DNA of 64,000 bases, taken from assembly GCF_008710155.1 (NCBI RefSeq), contig NZ_VYPZ01000005.1, positions 62,001 to 126,000 of the forward strand, written 5' to 3'. The DNA is from Sphingobium limneticum (lineage in GTDB: Bacteria; Pseudomonadota; Alphaproteobacteria; Sphingomonadales; Sphingomonadaceae). This document shows positions 34,764-42,846 of the stretch, in pieces (position 1 is the first letter of the stretch; every line of letters starts with the position of its first letter). A program made the position numbers and the translations under genes. A model generated the notes under the pieces. That model saw only the letters and a program-made list of their open reading frames with translations. It searched no databases and was not told where the DNA came from.

Positions 34764-35258
34764 ATGAGCGTGGCCAGTTTCGACAATGCGACTTTTCGCC
34801 GGGTGCTGGGCCATTACCCCACCGGCGTCTGCGTCGTCACCGCGGTAGAGGCGGATGGCACGCCGATCGGCATGGTCGTCGGCTCCTTCACCTCGGTTTC
34901 GCTCGATCCGCCGCTCGTCGCCTTCTTCCCGGCCAAAAGCTCGGGCAGCTGGCCGCGCTTGCAGGCGGTCGGCAAATTCTGCGTCAATGTGCTGGCCAGC
35001 GACCAGCTGCCGCTCTGCCGCCAGATCGCCGGTCCCGGACCGGACAAGTTTGCCGGCCTGTCCCACCGCGTGTCGGCCAATGGGTCGCCGATCCTCGACG
35101 ATGTCGTCGCCTGGATCGACTGCACGCTCGACGCGGTGCATGAAGCGGGCGACCATTATATCGCGCTTGGCCGCGTGGTCGCGCTGGAAGTCGACCGTCC
35201 CGGCAGCCCCTTGCTCTTTTTCCAGGGCAATTACGGGGAATTTTCGCTGCTGGAATGA
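34764..35258 (+). CDS. Flavin reductase domain protein (HpaC-like)
   Basis: A 164-residue FMN-binding split-barrel protein. HYPTGVCVVTA, GMVVGSFTSVSLDPPLVAFF, CVNVLASDQ and a final GDHYIALGRVVALEVD match the reductase partners of two-component flavin monooxygenases, which supply reduced FMN or FAD. No monooxygenase gene is adjacent, so its partner is elsewhere or it is a general reductase. It stands alone. Confidence 0.87.
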   Translation: MSVASFDNATFRRVLGHYPTGVCVVTAVEADGTPIGMVVGSFTSVSLDPPLVAFFPAKSSGSWPRLQAVGKFCVNVLASDQLPLCRQIAGPGPDKFAGLSHRVSANGSPILDDVVAWIDCTLDAVHEAGDHYIALGRVVALEVDRPGSPLLFFQGNYGEFSLLE

Positions 35259-35414
35259 AGGATTCCGACGCCGGGCGTCGCCTTCAGGGGATAGCAAGGT
35301 TCAGGGGCGCATATTTCGGTAGAATTTCGCTATCGGACATGCCGGAGACATATTACCCCTCCTTAACCCGCATCATCTAATGCGGATGTGCCGCCCCCCG
35401 GACCGGACCTTTTG

Positions 35415-36395
35415 ATGACCGCGTTGCTGATCACCGTCGATACCGAACTCTCCTCCTCGCTGCATCAGCGTGGGGTGAGCCTCGCCGACAATGTCGATCG
35501 GTCGATCTGGGCGCGGACGCGGTCCGGCGCTTTCGGCATCGGCTGGCAGATGGAGCAGCTCGACCGCCATGGGCTGAAGGGCGTCTTCTTCGTCGACCCC
35601 ATGCCAGCGCTGGTTCATGGCACCGATTTTCTGGCCCCCATCGTCCACGCCATCGTCGCGCGCGGGCATGAGGTGCAGATGCATATCCATACCGAGTGGC
35701 TGGCCTGGGCGAAGGATTCGCCGGTCGGCGGTCGGCAGGGGCGCAATATCGGGGACTTTTCGCTGGACGATCAGATCATCCTGCTCGGCCGTGCCAAACA
35801 ATGGCTGGAACAGGCCGGCGCGCCCGCCATCACCGCCTTTCGTGCCGGCAATTTCGGCGCCAATGACGATACGCTGCGCGCACTTGCGACTCTGGACGTT
35901 GCTTGGGACAGCAGCGTCAATCCGGCCTATCTCGGCCGCGAATGTGGCATTTCGGCCGACCGGGCACAGATCGGCGCGACCCGTGCGCAAGGTGTCGTCG
36001 AATTGCCGGTATCGGGCATAGAGGACCGGCCCGGCGGTTTCCGCCCGGCCCAGATCTGCGCCATGTCCGCCGCCGAGATGCGCGCCGGCCTGCGCCATGC
36101 CGTGCGGGAGGGGCATGACGCCTTCAATGTCGTCACCCATAGTTTCGAAATGCTCTCGCGCGATCGTCGGCGTCCCAATGGCGCCGTCATCGCCCGGTTT
36201 CAGGCGCTCTGCCGCGACGCCGCCCGGTTGCCCGGCGTCCGGGGTGCGGGCTTCAACGACTTGTCCGTGGATCTCGCCGACCGGCCGGCCCGCACGCTCA
36301 GCCGCGCCGCGCCCAGCCGGCTGCGCACCGGCCTGCGCCTTGCGGAGCAGGCCTTGGCGACCTGGCGCTACGAACATCGGCTGGTGCCTGCGTGA
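35415..36395 (+). CDS. Polysaccharide deacetylase family protein
   Basis: A 326-residue NodB-fold protein. LLITVDTELSSS replaces the usual TFDDG motif 1 but keeps a catalytic-type Asp; GHEVQMHIHTEW supplies the HxH metal pair; FRAGNFGANDDTLRAL and a late FNVVTHSFEML follow. Such proteins in exopolysaccharide loci deacetylate glycans, while some are pseudo-enzymes. ATG 35415 is preferred; a GTG at 35388 is possible. It overlaps the ATP-grasp gene by GTGA, so the two are one unit. Confidence 0.83.
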   Translation: MTALLITVDTELSSSLHQRGVSLADNVDRSIWARTRSGAFGIGWQMEQLDRHGLKGVFFVDPMPALVHGTDFLAPIVHAIVARGHEVQMHIHTEWLAWAKDSPVGGRQGRNIGDFSLDDQIILLGRAKQWLEQAGAPAITAFRAGNFGANDDTLRALATLDVAWDSSVNPAYLGRECGISADRAQIGATRAQGVVELPVSGIEDRPGGFRPAQICAMSAAEMRAGLRHAVREGHDAFNVVTHSFEMLSRDRRRPNGAVIARFQALCRDAARLPGVRGAGFNDLSVDLADRPARTLSRAAPSRLRTGLRLAEQALATWRYEHRLVPA

Positions 36396-37606
36396 CCGCA
36401 TTGCCCGGTGCGATCGTCCTGGGTCTGGAAAACGCCATCGGCCTTGCGGTCGTGCGCGATCTGGGCCGGCATGGCGTACCTGTACATGGCATCGCGCGCG
36501 ATTGCGCCTCCATCGTCATCGCCTCGCGCTATTGCACCGACTGGACGCAGCGCCCGACCGGCCCGATCGCCGACTGGCTGCCCGGCCTGATCGCCCGCAC
36601 CGGCGCCCGCGCCGTTCTGGCCATTTCCGAAACCGACCTGCTGCAACTCTCGACCCTGCCGGCGATGATCGGCGATTGTCACATCCTCGTCCCCCGGCCG
36701 CAGCAGCTCGAACGGGTGCTGGACAAGATGCAGACTTTGCAGGCGGCGACGGTGGCGGGCCTGCGCGTGCCACAGACCTGGCAGCCGCACGCTGACGAGG
36801 ATTTCGCCGCCCGTGCCGCGCAGATGCGTTACCCGCTGGTCGCAAAATGGTCCAATCCGCCCGAAATCATGGGTCTGCTCGAACGAGCGGGCCTGGAATG
36901 GATCAAGACCGACTATATTCGCGACGCAGCCCAACTGCTTGCCTTGCTGGACCGCTATGCGCCGATCGGCCGCTGGCCGTTGATTCAACAATATTGCCGG
37001 GGCGTGGGCCTGGGCCAGATGCTCTATATGGCAGGCGGGCAGGCGACGCTGCGCTTCCAGCATCGTCGTCTCCACGAATGGCCGCCCGAAGGAGGCGTTT
37101 CCACCCTTTGCCGCGCCGAACCCGTGAACGCGCATGGTGCGCAAATGGCGCTGTCGGAAAAGCTGTTGCAGGCGCTCGATTGGGAAGGGCAGGCGATGGT
37201 CGAATATCGCTACGAACCCGACAGCGGCCATTATTGGTTGATGGAGGTCAACGGCCGCTTCTGGGGCAGCCTGCCGCTGGCGCTCCATTGCGGCGCCGAC
37301 TTCGCGTGGGAGGCCTATCGTCGCACCGTGCTGCGCCAGACCGATCCCGCCCCCCCGGCGCGCGACAATCTGCGCGCGCGCTACATGGTGCCCGAAACCA
37401 AAAGGTTGGTCCGCATCCTCCTCGCGCCCGGCCGCATCGACGATCCTTTTTTCCGTCGCCGTCCGGTCGTCGATCTGGTCGCCTATCTGCTGGCCTTTTT
37501 CGACCCGCGTGCGCGCTATTATGTGTTCAGCCGCTCGGACCCGCGGCCCTGGCTACGCGACATGGTGCAGATCGTCAGGAAAGCCGTGCGCCGGGAAAAG
37601 CCCTGA
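36392..37606 (+). CDS. ATP-grasp ligase (CarB-like carboxylate-amine/thiol ligase)
   Basis: A 404-residue ATP-grasp enzyme. A Rossmann-like pre-ATP-grasp region (AIVLGLENAIGLAVVRDLG) precedes LVAKWSNPPEIMG, and the metal-binding end motif YWLMEVNGRFWGSLPLA is clear. The family forms amide, peptide or ester-like bonds using an acyl phosphate. Substrates are unknown. Its GTG start overlaps the deacetylase stop by four bases, and its last 32 bases overlap the convergent phosphatase gene. Context suggests modification of an envelope glycan. Confidence 0.8.
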   Translation: MTALPGAIVLGLENAIGLAVVRDLGRHGVPVHGIARDCASIVIASRYCTDWTQRPTGPIADWLPGLIARTGARAVLAISETDLLQLSTLPAMIGDCHILVPRPQQLERVLDKMQTLQAATVAGLRVPQTWQPHADEDFAARAAQMRYPLVAKWSNPPEIMGLLERAGLEWIKTDYIRDAAQLLALLDRYAPIGRWPLIQQYCRGVGLGQMLYMAGGQATLRFQHRRLHEWPPEGGVSTLCRAEPVNAHGAQMALSEKLLQALDWEGQAMVEYRYEPDSGHYWLMEVNGRFWGSLPLALHCGADFAWEAYRRTVLRQTDPAPPARDNLRARYMVPETKRLVRILLAPGRIDDPFFRRRPVVDLVAYLLAFFDPRARYYVFSRSDPRPWLRDMVQIVRKAVRREKP

Positions 37607-38126
37607 CCAATTGCGGGATCGCCCGGTCGATCCGCATCAGGCACGTCGCCATGTAGCGATCGTCAAGGCTGTAGGGATCATGCAGATGCGGCAACATCGG
37701 CTGGGTCCACTGGCCCAGCAGCATGCGCGGCATATCTTTCAGGCGCGGATCGCCTGCCAGCCGGTGCAATTGCCGCACCTCCATCGCCAGCAGCAGGTCG
37801 CCGTCCTGCGGTTCATGATCCTGCATATCGATCGCCTGGTGCGCCGACAGGTCATGGCCCAGCGCCGTCGCCGCCACGATGGCGGGCGGATGGGCACCGC
37901 GCCCGCTGGTGGTGGACAGGCCGAAGGAAGCGACGTTCAGCCCTGCCTTCTTTGCGGCCACATCGGCAAAGGCGCTGCGACAGATGTTGCCCTGACACAC
38001 GAACACCAACCGCCGCACCTCCGCCACATCGGGCGCACGGCTGGCGGATCGACCCAGCAAGAGTTGCGGATAGGATAGAGCGAGCCGGACAAGCCCACGA
38101 AAGGTACCGAAGCGGGACTTGATCAT
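37575..38126 (-). CDS. Low-molecular-weight protein tyrosine phosphatase-like protein
   Basis: A 183-residue protein with the phosphatase loop VCQGNICRS (Cys44 to Arg50) and the general-acid region HDPYSLDDRY (Asp150). In other bacteria such enzymes dephosphorylate the Wzc-type tyrosine kinase of exopolysaccharide export. An N-terminal extension of about 38 residues precedes the catalytic fold. ATG 38126 was chosen because the longer frame runs back into the tRNA-Ser gene. It is convergent with, and overlaps, the ATP-grasp gene. Confidence 0.85.
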   Translation of the reverse strand: MIKSRFGTFRGLVRLALSYPQLLLGRSASRAPDVAEVRRLVFVCQGNICRSAFADVAAKKAGLNVASFGLSTTSGRGAHPPAIVAATALGHDLSAHQAIDMQDHEPQDGDLLLAMEVRQLHRLAGDPRLKDMPRMLLGQWTQPMLPHLHDPYSLDDRYMATCLMRIDRAIPQLVRAFPGARLS

Positions 38127-38149
38127 CGCGCGGAACCTATTGAAAAATT

Positions 38150-38240
38150 GGCGGAGACGGAGGGATTCGAACCCTCGGTGGCCCCTTAAGGCCACGACGG
38201 TTTAGCAAACCGCTGGTTTCAGCCACTCACCCACGTCTCC
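38150..38240 (-). tRNA. tRNA-Ser (anticodon GCT)
   Basis: Ninety-one bases on the minus strand fold as a class II tRNA: a 7-bp acceptor stem GGAGACG/CGTCTCC, anticodon stem GGTTT-GCT-AAACC, a long variable arm GTGGCC/GGCCAC, the T-loop GGTTCGAATCC, discriminator G and an encoded CCA. GCT reads AGC/AGU serine codons. It lies immediately upstream of the phosphatase gene on the same strand. Confidence 0.96.
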
Positions 38241-38475
38241 GCACGAAATTTGTCCACCTTCACAGGGGGACAATGGCTGGGGAGGGGCTATAGCGATGGC
38301 TTTGCTGCATGGCAACGGGCTGGATCAGGAATTTTCGCCTCTTCCGCATTTTTCGTTCCGGCGCGGAATCGACTCGGGTCGCCGTTCGTTCATTGTCGTT
38401 TCAGCTTGCTGGTCGCAATGCCTGTATCTGGGTCTATATATGGCTATGACGCGCGCTTTTCGGGGAGTATCGGGC

Positions 38476-39288
38476 ATGATCGGCATCAACGGGCAGATAG
38501 GTGCCCGCATCGCGCGAGCAAGCGTGCTGGTCGCCGCGCTGGCTGGCATGGCGCTGACGCCGCTTGCCGCCTCTGCGCAGGTGCGCACGATCGATCCCAA
38601 CAGCGCGATCGATTCCGATCTCGCGCCGCCGCCGCCGACCAACAGGAACCCCACCGATCCCGGCGTCGATTCCAGCGTGGATCGGGGTGCGACGCCGTAC
38701 GAACCCAATCTGGATGCCGGTGTTCCGCCCGTCGCCAATGGCGGCAACACCGCGACCGGCGCGCCCGTGACCACCAATTCGCCCCCTGCCGCAATGGCGC
38801 CGGGCGAATCCTATCAGGAAGACGATCTGATCGGGGCTGCCGAAGGCGTGTTCGGCAAGGGGGCCGAAGGGCTGGCCGGCATGATCGAGAAAATTCTGAA
38901 GGATCAGGGTCGCCCCAACGCCTATATTTCCGGGCGTGAGGCGTCGGGCGCCTTCGTCGTCGGCCTGCGCTATGGTTCGGGCACGCTCAACCACAAGGTG
39001 GAGGGCAAGCGCGAAGTCTATTGGACCGGCCCGTCGATCGGCTTCGACGTCGGCGGCAATGCGGCCAACACCTTCGTCCTGGTCTATAATCTCTACGACA
39101 CGCAGGATCTCTACCATCGCTTCCCCGCGGCGGAGGGCACTGCCTATCTCGTCGGGGGCTTCACCGCCTCCTATCTGCGCTGGGGCAGCGTGGTGCTGAT
39201 CCCCATCCGTCTCGGCGTTGGCTATCGGCTAGGCGTCAACGCGGGCTATATGAAATTCACGGAAAAGCGGAACTGGTTGCCTTTCTAA
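38476..39288 (+). CDS. DUF1134 protein, EipA-like envelope integrity factor
   Basis: A 270-residue periplasmic protein. Signal peptide about 1-35 (cut after ASA), a Pro/Thr-rich disordered segment to about residue 115, then a DUF1134 domain with GRPNAYISGREASGAFVVGLRYGSG split over short strands and RLGVGYRLGVNAGYMKFT at the end. The Brucella member EipA folds as a small beta barrel and supports envelope integrity and virulence. GGGGAG 9 bases upstream of ATG 38476 decides the start. Confidence 0.88.
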   Translation: MIGINGQIGARIARASVLVAALAGMALTPLAASAQVRTIDPNSAIDSDLAPPPPTNRNPTDPGVDSSVDRGATPYEPNLDAGVPPVANGGNTATGAPVTTNSPPAAMAPGESYQEDDLIGAAEGVFGKGAEGLAGMIEKILKDQGRPNAYISGREASGAFVVGLRYGSGTLNHKVEGKREVYWTGPSIGFDVGGNAANTFVLVYNLYDTQDLYHRFPAAEGTAYLVGGFTASYLRWGSVVLIPIRLGVGYRLGVNAGYMKFTEKRNWLPF

Positions 39289-39301
39289 ATCAGCACAAGC
39301 A

Positions 39302-39375
39302 CCCCTCCCGCTTGCGGGAGGGGCATCCAGGCTTGGCGAGCCGTAGGCGAGTTTAGCCGCACCGGGGTGGGCACG
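39302..39375. repeat. Compound palindromic repeat after the eipA-like gene
   Basis: A perfect hairpin CCCCTCCCGC-TT-GCGGGAGGGG (39302-39323) is followed by a second unit rich in GGCGAGCC and GGCTCGCC-type complementarity ending in ACCGGGGTGGGC. This composite is a typical dispersed sphingomonad repeat and lies between convergent genes. Without a T-run it is not a standard terminator. Confidence 0.7.
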
Positions 39376-39381
39376 GCGCTT

Positions 39382-40470
39382 CTATAACCCCAACGCCAGC
39401 TGCTCCCCCTGATCCGCCTCTTCCTCTCCCTCCAGATTATGCACGCCCAGCCCGAGCAGCCGCGCGCCCATGCGCAGCGGCAGTTGCGCGACCAGCAATT
39501 CCCGCCCGGCCTGCGCCAGCAACTCCGGCGACCGCACCGGCGCTGAAAAACTGCGCGAGCGGGTGATGATCCGGAAATCGGCGAACTTCACCTTCAGCAC
39601 CACCGTCCGGCCCCAGGCCCCGGCTTTCTCGATCCGCGTCCACAGCGACGCGGCGATCCGCTCGATCTCCGCCACCAGCGCTTCTTCTTCGATCAGATCG
39701 TCGAAAAACGTATCCTCGACGCTCACCGACTTGCGCCCCTCGCGCTCGCGCACCGGCCGGTCGTCCTGCCCGCGCGCCGCGCGATAATAATAGTCGGCGG
39801 CACTGCCGAAATGGCTCTGGAGGAATCGCATGTCACGCTCGCGCAGGTCCGCGCCCGTCTCGATTCCCAATGCCTGCATCCGCTTCGCCGTCACCGGCCC
39901 CACGCCATGGATGCGCCGCACCGGCATCGCGGCGATGAAGGCGGGCCCCTCGTTCGGACGCACCACGCATACCCCGTCGGGCTTGTTCTGGTCGGATGCC
40001 AGTTTGGCGATCAACTTGTTGTAGGATACGCCGGCCGATGCGGTCAGCCCCGTCTCCTTGCGGATCATCCGCCGAATCTCCTGCGCCACCGCAGTTGCCG
40101 ACGCTATGCCCGGCTTGTTCACCGTCACGTCCAGATAGGCTTCGTCCAGCGACAAGGGCTGGATGATGTCGGTGAAACGGCTGAAAATCTCCCGAACCTG
40201 CCCTGAAACCGCGCGATAGACATCGAATCGCGGCGGCACGAAGATCAGGTCGGGGCAGAGCCGCCGCGCCCGCGCGCCCGGCATGGCGGACCGCACGCCG
40301 AACTTGCGCGCTTCATAGCTGCACGTCGCCACCACCCCGCGCGGCCCGCCGCCGCCCACCGCGATCGGCAGGCCCCGCAGCGACGGATCGTCGCGCTGCT
40401 CCACCGACGCATAAAAGGCGTCCATGTCGATATGGATGATCTTGCGCAGCGGCGGCAGCGAGGCGTCCAT
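39382..40470 (-). CDS. dinB: DNA polymerase IV (Y-family)
   Basis: A translesion polymerase, 362 aa. The catalytic carboxylates are in IIHIDMDAFYASVEQ (near residue 15) and PLSLDEAYLDV; the thumb helix-hairpin-helix IHGVGPVTAKRMQALGI and a little-finger domain follow. The C-terminus lacks an obvious QLxLF clamp motif but ends GEQLALGL, which may be a variant. ATG 40470 fits the family. An imperfect SOS box lies upstream. Confidence 0.93.
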   Translation of the reverse strand: MDASLPPLRKIIHIDMDAFYASVEQRDDPSLRGLPIAVGGGGPRGVVATCSYEARKFGVRSAMPGARARRLCPDLIFVPPRFDVYRAVSGQVREIFSRFTDIIQPLSLDEAYLDVTVNKPGIASATAVAQEIRRMIRKETGLTASAGVSYNKLIAKLASDQNKPDGVCVVRPNEGPAFIAAMPVRRIHGVGPVTAKRMQALGIETGADLRERDMRFLQSHFGSAADYYYRAARGQDDRPVREREGRKSVSVEDTFFDDLIEEEALVAEIERIAASLWTRIEKAGAWGRTVVLKVKFADFRIITRSRSFSAPVRSPELLAQAGRELLVAQLPLRMGARLLGLGVHNLEGEEEADQGEQLALGL

Positions 40471-40493
40471 GCCGGACCCTATGCCACAGCCAG

Positions 40494-40508
40494 GAACGAA
40501 AGGGAAAC
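40494..40508. promoter_or_regulatory. Imperfect SOS-box-like site upstream of dinB
   Basis: GAAC, seven bases, AAAC: one mismatch to the alphaproteobacterial LexA site, 23 bases upstream of the dinB ATG. Position and gene are right for LexA control, but a one-mismatch site can arise by chance. It also falls close to the stop of the upstream minus-strand gene. Confidence 0.4.
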
Positions 40509-40511
40509 AGA

Positions 40512-41027
40512 TCAGTCCTGCAGACGCAGATTGTCCAGCAAGGTTTCCAGATGCGCGCGGCTGATTCGGCTCCACACATTATAGGTGCAGCCCTGACCCG
40601 CGACCCGCATATAGGCCAGCGATTCGAGGCCCTTGCCCTGCGCGTTATCCGCCGGATAGGGCTGCGCGCCGACCAGCCCGTAGCCGGCAAAAGCGGGGCC
40701 GGGCAAGGCGGGCAGGTCGCGCCTGTGCGGCCATTGCTTCGTCAATCGCGCCCGTTGCGCCGCCTCCGCCTCATCATCCATGGCGATGATCCCCGGCCCG
40801 GCAAAGCCATAGGCGCTGCGCAGCCCCGGCAGGTCGAACGCCACCGCCCATCCGCCGCCGAATTGCGCCGGTCGCGCCTTGCCCTTCACCCCGCCGTCCG
40901 ACAGCAGCGCGAGCGGCGCGCATGTCGCGCGATTCTCGGCCATGTCCCATTGCGCCCGCGCGACATCCTCGCCGATCATCGGGGCGGCACCGGCGGCAAC
41001 CAGCATCAGCGCGACCAGCATGGGCAT
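40512..41027 (-). CDS. Secreted hypothetical protein
   Basis: A 171-residue protein with a short N-terminal signal peptide (about 1-20). Two Cys, in RATCAPLALLSDGG and GQGCTYNVWSRISRAHLETLL, may form a disulfide. The overall look is of an alpha/beta periplasmic protein. I do not recognise the family. It lies between the DUF177 gene and dinB on the same strand with short gaps, so it may be co-transcribed with either. Confidence 0.7.
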   Translation of the reverse strand: MPMLVALMLVAAGAAPMIGEDVARAQWDMAENRATCAPLALLSDGGVKGKARPAQFGGGWAVAFDLPGLRSAYGFAGPGIIAMDDEAEAAQRARLTKQWPHRRDLPALPGPAFAGYGLVGAQPYPADNAQGKGLESLAYMRVAGQGCTYNVWSRISRAHLETLLDNLRLQD

Positions 41028-41032
41028 GCCTC

Positions 41033-41563
41033 CTACTTCTTGTCCGTCAGGCCAAGCAATGCGGCAAAGGGACTGGCCTGCTCCTCGCTCAGCACGCCGG
41101 CCTCCTTCAGATAGCGGTCGGCATCCGGCGCGCGGGGAAAGGGCGTCATCGCCAGCGCCATCGTTTCGGCCACCGCTTCACCCATGTCGATCACATGGCC
41201 GTCATAGCCGATCGTGTCGCAATCCTCGGCGTCCAACTCCAGCTCGTCGGCCTCCTGCGCCTCCTCCTTGTCGACCACGAAGCGCAGGACGAAATCGCTG
41301 TCGATCGTCTCGGGCACCGGCACGCCGGTCGCCACGCAGGGCTGGGCCAGCGCCGCACGCACCCGGCCGCGCGCCGTGATGGCGCCATCTTCGATCGCCA
41401 GGCCATAATCCGCCTCCAGCCGATCCAGCGCCGCCAATCCGAACCGCCTGGCCAGAGCATCCCGCTCGTCCTGCTTGGCGGCGATATGCAGCTTAGGGGC
41501 CAGCCGGCCGATCGCGTCGGCCTTGTGGGTTCGGGAAAATTCCGGTGTCGCTGTCATAGTCAT
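41033..41563 (-). CDS. YceD/DUF177 family protein
   Basis: A 176-residue protein of the DUF177 family, whose Escherichia coli member YceD affects 23S rRNA accumulation. ARGRVRAALAQPCVATGVPVPETI and the acidic EADELELDAEDCDTIGYDGHVIDMGE are typical of the alphaproteobacterial subgroup, and the C-terminal SPFAALLGLTDKK is highly conserved. In many bacteria it precedes rpmF; here rpmF is not adjacent. It overlaps the bc1 chaperone gene by ATGA. Confidence 0.88.
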   Translation of the reverse strand: MTMTATPEFSRTHKADAIGRLAPKLHIAAKQDERDALARRFGLAALDRLEADYGLAIEDGAITARGRVRAALAQPCVATGVPVPETIDSDFVLRFVVDKEEAQEADELELDAEDCDTIGYDGHVIDMGEAVAETMALAMTPFPRAPDADRYLKEAGVLSEEQASPFAALLGLTDKK

Positions 41564-42096
41564 CCTAAATCTCCGGTCAGCAGCGCGTCGTGCGACAGGC
41601 AGCCCAGTCGCGTCCAGCGCGCCCGCAGCGTGCCCTCGACATGCGCCAGCGCTTCCTCGCTCACCTCAGCGCCGCGATACAGGTTGCGCCGCAACGCCTC
41701 GGTCAGATCCGCGTCGTCCGTCAACGCCGCGCGATAGGCGCTGATCCGCCCGCCCAATGCGCTCATCATGCGGCCGACATGTTTGCCGACCACGACATCG
41801 CCCACGCCCTCCTGCCGCAACTGCCCGTCCATGTCATCGACGAACAATTCGGTCAGCCACACGCTGTCCTGTGCGCCCCGCTGCCCCGGCGCCTGCTGCT
41901 CCAGACGGATCAGCACCTGCGCCAGGATCGCGACGATCATGTCGAACCGCCCGTCCAGCGTGTCGGGCACCGCGCCGTCCAGATACCAGTGCGGCTGTCG
42001 CCCCTCCCGGATCACGGCGTTATAGAGCGGCCGCAGCCCCTCCTTGGGATCGGTGCGCCCGAACAGGCGCTGGAGGAAGGAGGGGGAGGCAGACAT
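41560..42096 (-). CDS. Ubiquinol-cytochrome c chaperone (CBP3-like)
   Basis: A 178-residue protein of the CBP3/UQCC1 family, which helps assemble cytochrome b in the bc1 complex. LYNAVIREGRQPHWYLDGAVPDTLDGRFDMI and the central ELFVDDMDGQLRQEGVGDVVVGKHVG are diagnostic (each split in the alignment by variable residues). ATG 42096 was chosen at the family N-terminus. It diverges from bamE and overlaps the DUF177 gene, a block conserved across alphaproteobacteria. Confidence 0.9.
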   Translation of the reverse strand: MSASPSFLQRLFGRTDPKEGLRPLYNAVIREGRQPHWYLDGAVPDTLDGRFDMIVAILAQVLIRLEQQAPGQRGAQDSVWLTELFVDDMDGQLRQEGVGDVVVGKHVGRMMSALGGRISAYRAALTDDADLTEALRRNLYRGAEVSEEALAHVEGTLRARWTRLGCLSHDALLTGDLG

Positions 42097-42275
42097 GGAA
42101 TCACAGCTTTTCATTGACGGATTTTCATATACGGATCGGGCCATCATGCGCCGTCCGATATTTTGCGCCCCTTGCCGGGGCTTGCGCAATTCCATATTGA
42201 TCGCTGCGTCGCCCAATGCAATGGCGGCATCAGGTTTCTTGAAGGTTCGCGGGCCCGCTCCCGCAGGAGAAGTTC

Positions 42276-42788
42276 ATGCGTCAGTTCAGCCGTCACTCGT
42301 CACGCGGGCGCATCCTGCTCGCTGTCGGCCTCAGCGCGTTGGTGCTGGGCGCATCGGGCTGCACCCGCATCCGCACGCATCAGGGCTATTCGGTGGACAA
42401 GCTGCTGGTCGATTCGGTTCAGCCGGGCATCGACAATCGCGCTTCGGTGGAAGGGACGCTGGGCCGCCCCAGCTTCGTGTCGCAGTTCGGCGAGCAGGAT
42501 TGGTATTATGTGTCGCGTGACATGCGCGCGCTGGCCTTCTCCAATCCCAAGCCGGTGGACCAGACGGTGCTGCGCGTCCGCTTCGATCCGGCGGGCAATG
42601 TGACCGCGATCGACCGCATGGGGCTGGAGCAGGTCGCCCACATCTCCCCGTCGGGCGACAAGACCCCGACGCTGGGCCGCAACCGCAGCCTGTTCGACGA
42701 GATTTTCGGCAATATCGGCGCGGTCGGCGCCGGCGGCATGGGCGGCGGCGGTGCCGGCCCCAACGGTGGCGGCCCCAACGGCAGCTGA
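42276..42788 (+). CDS. bamE: Outer membrane assembly lipoprotein BamE
   Basis: A lipoprotein of the beta-barrel assembly machine. Signal peptide with lipobox LGASGC (Cys29), then the SmpA/OmlA fold: VDKLLVDSVQPGIDNRASVEGTLGRPSF spread over two helices and DWYYVSRDMRALAF. The 170-residue length includes an alphaproteobacterial C-terminal Gly/Asn-rich tail from about residue 140. GGAGAAGT lies upstream of the ATG. It has its own strong terminator. Confidence 0.92.
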   Translation: MRQFSRHSSRGRILLAVGLSALVLGASGCTRIRTHQGYSVDKLLVDSVQPGIDNRASVEGTLGRPSFVSQFGEQDWYYVSRDMRALAFSNPKPVDQTVLRVRFDPAGNVTAIDRMGLEQVAHISPSGDKTPTLGRNRSLFDEIFGNIGAVGAGGMGGGGAGPNGGGPNGS

Positions 42789-42797
42789 TAAGCGATC

Positions 42798-42833
42798 AAA
42801 AAAGGCGGAGCCTCCCAAGGCCCCGCCTTTTTT
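42798..42833. terminator. Bidirectional terminator between bamE and the efflux operon
   Basis: Six A, a GGCGG...CCGCC stem with a mismatched upper part, then six T, 10 bases after the bamE stop and 14 bases before the end of the convergent NodT gene. The A-tract and T-tract allow it to work on both strands. Confidence 0.85.
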
Positions 42834-42846
42834 CTTGGCCCCGGAT

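Noticed and set aside
38365..38390. GGAAT-N17-CGTT before the eipA-like gene, resembling the EcfG general-stress promoter
   Set aside because: The -35 box deviates from GGAAC at its last base and nothing else supports it; left unannotated.
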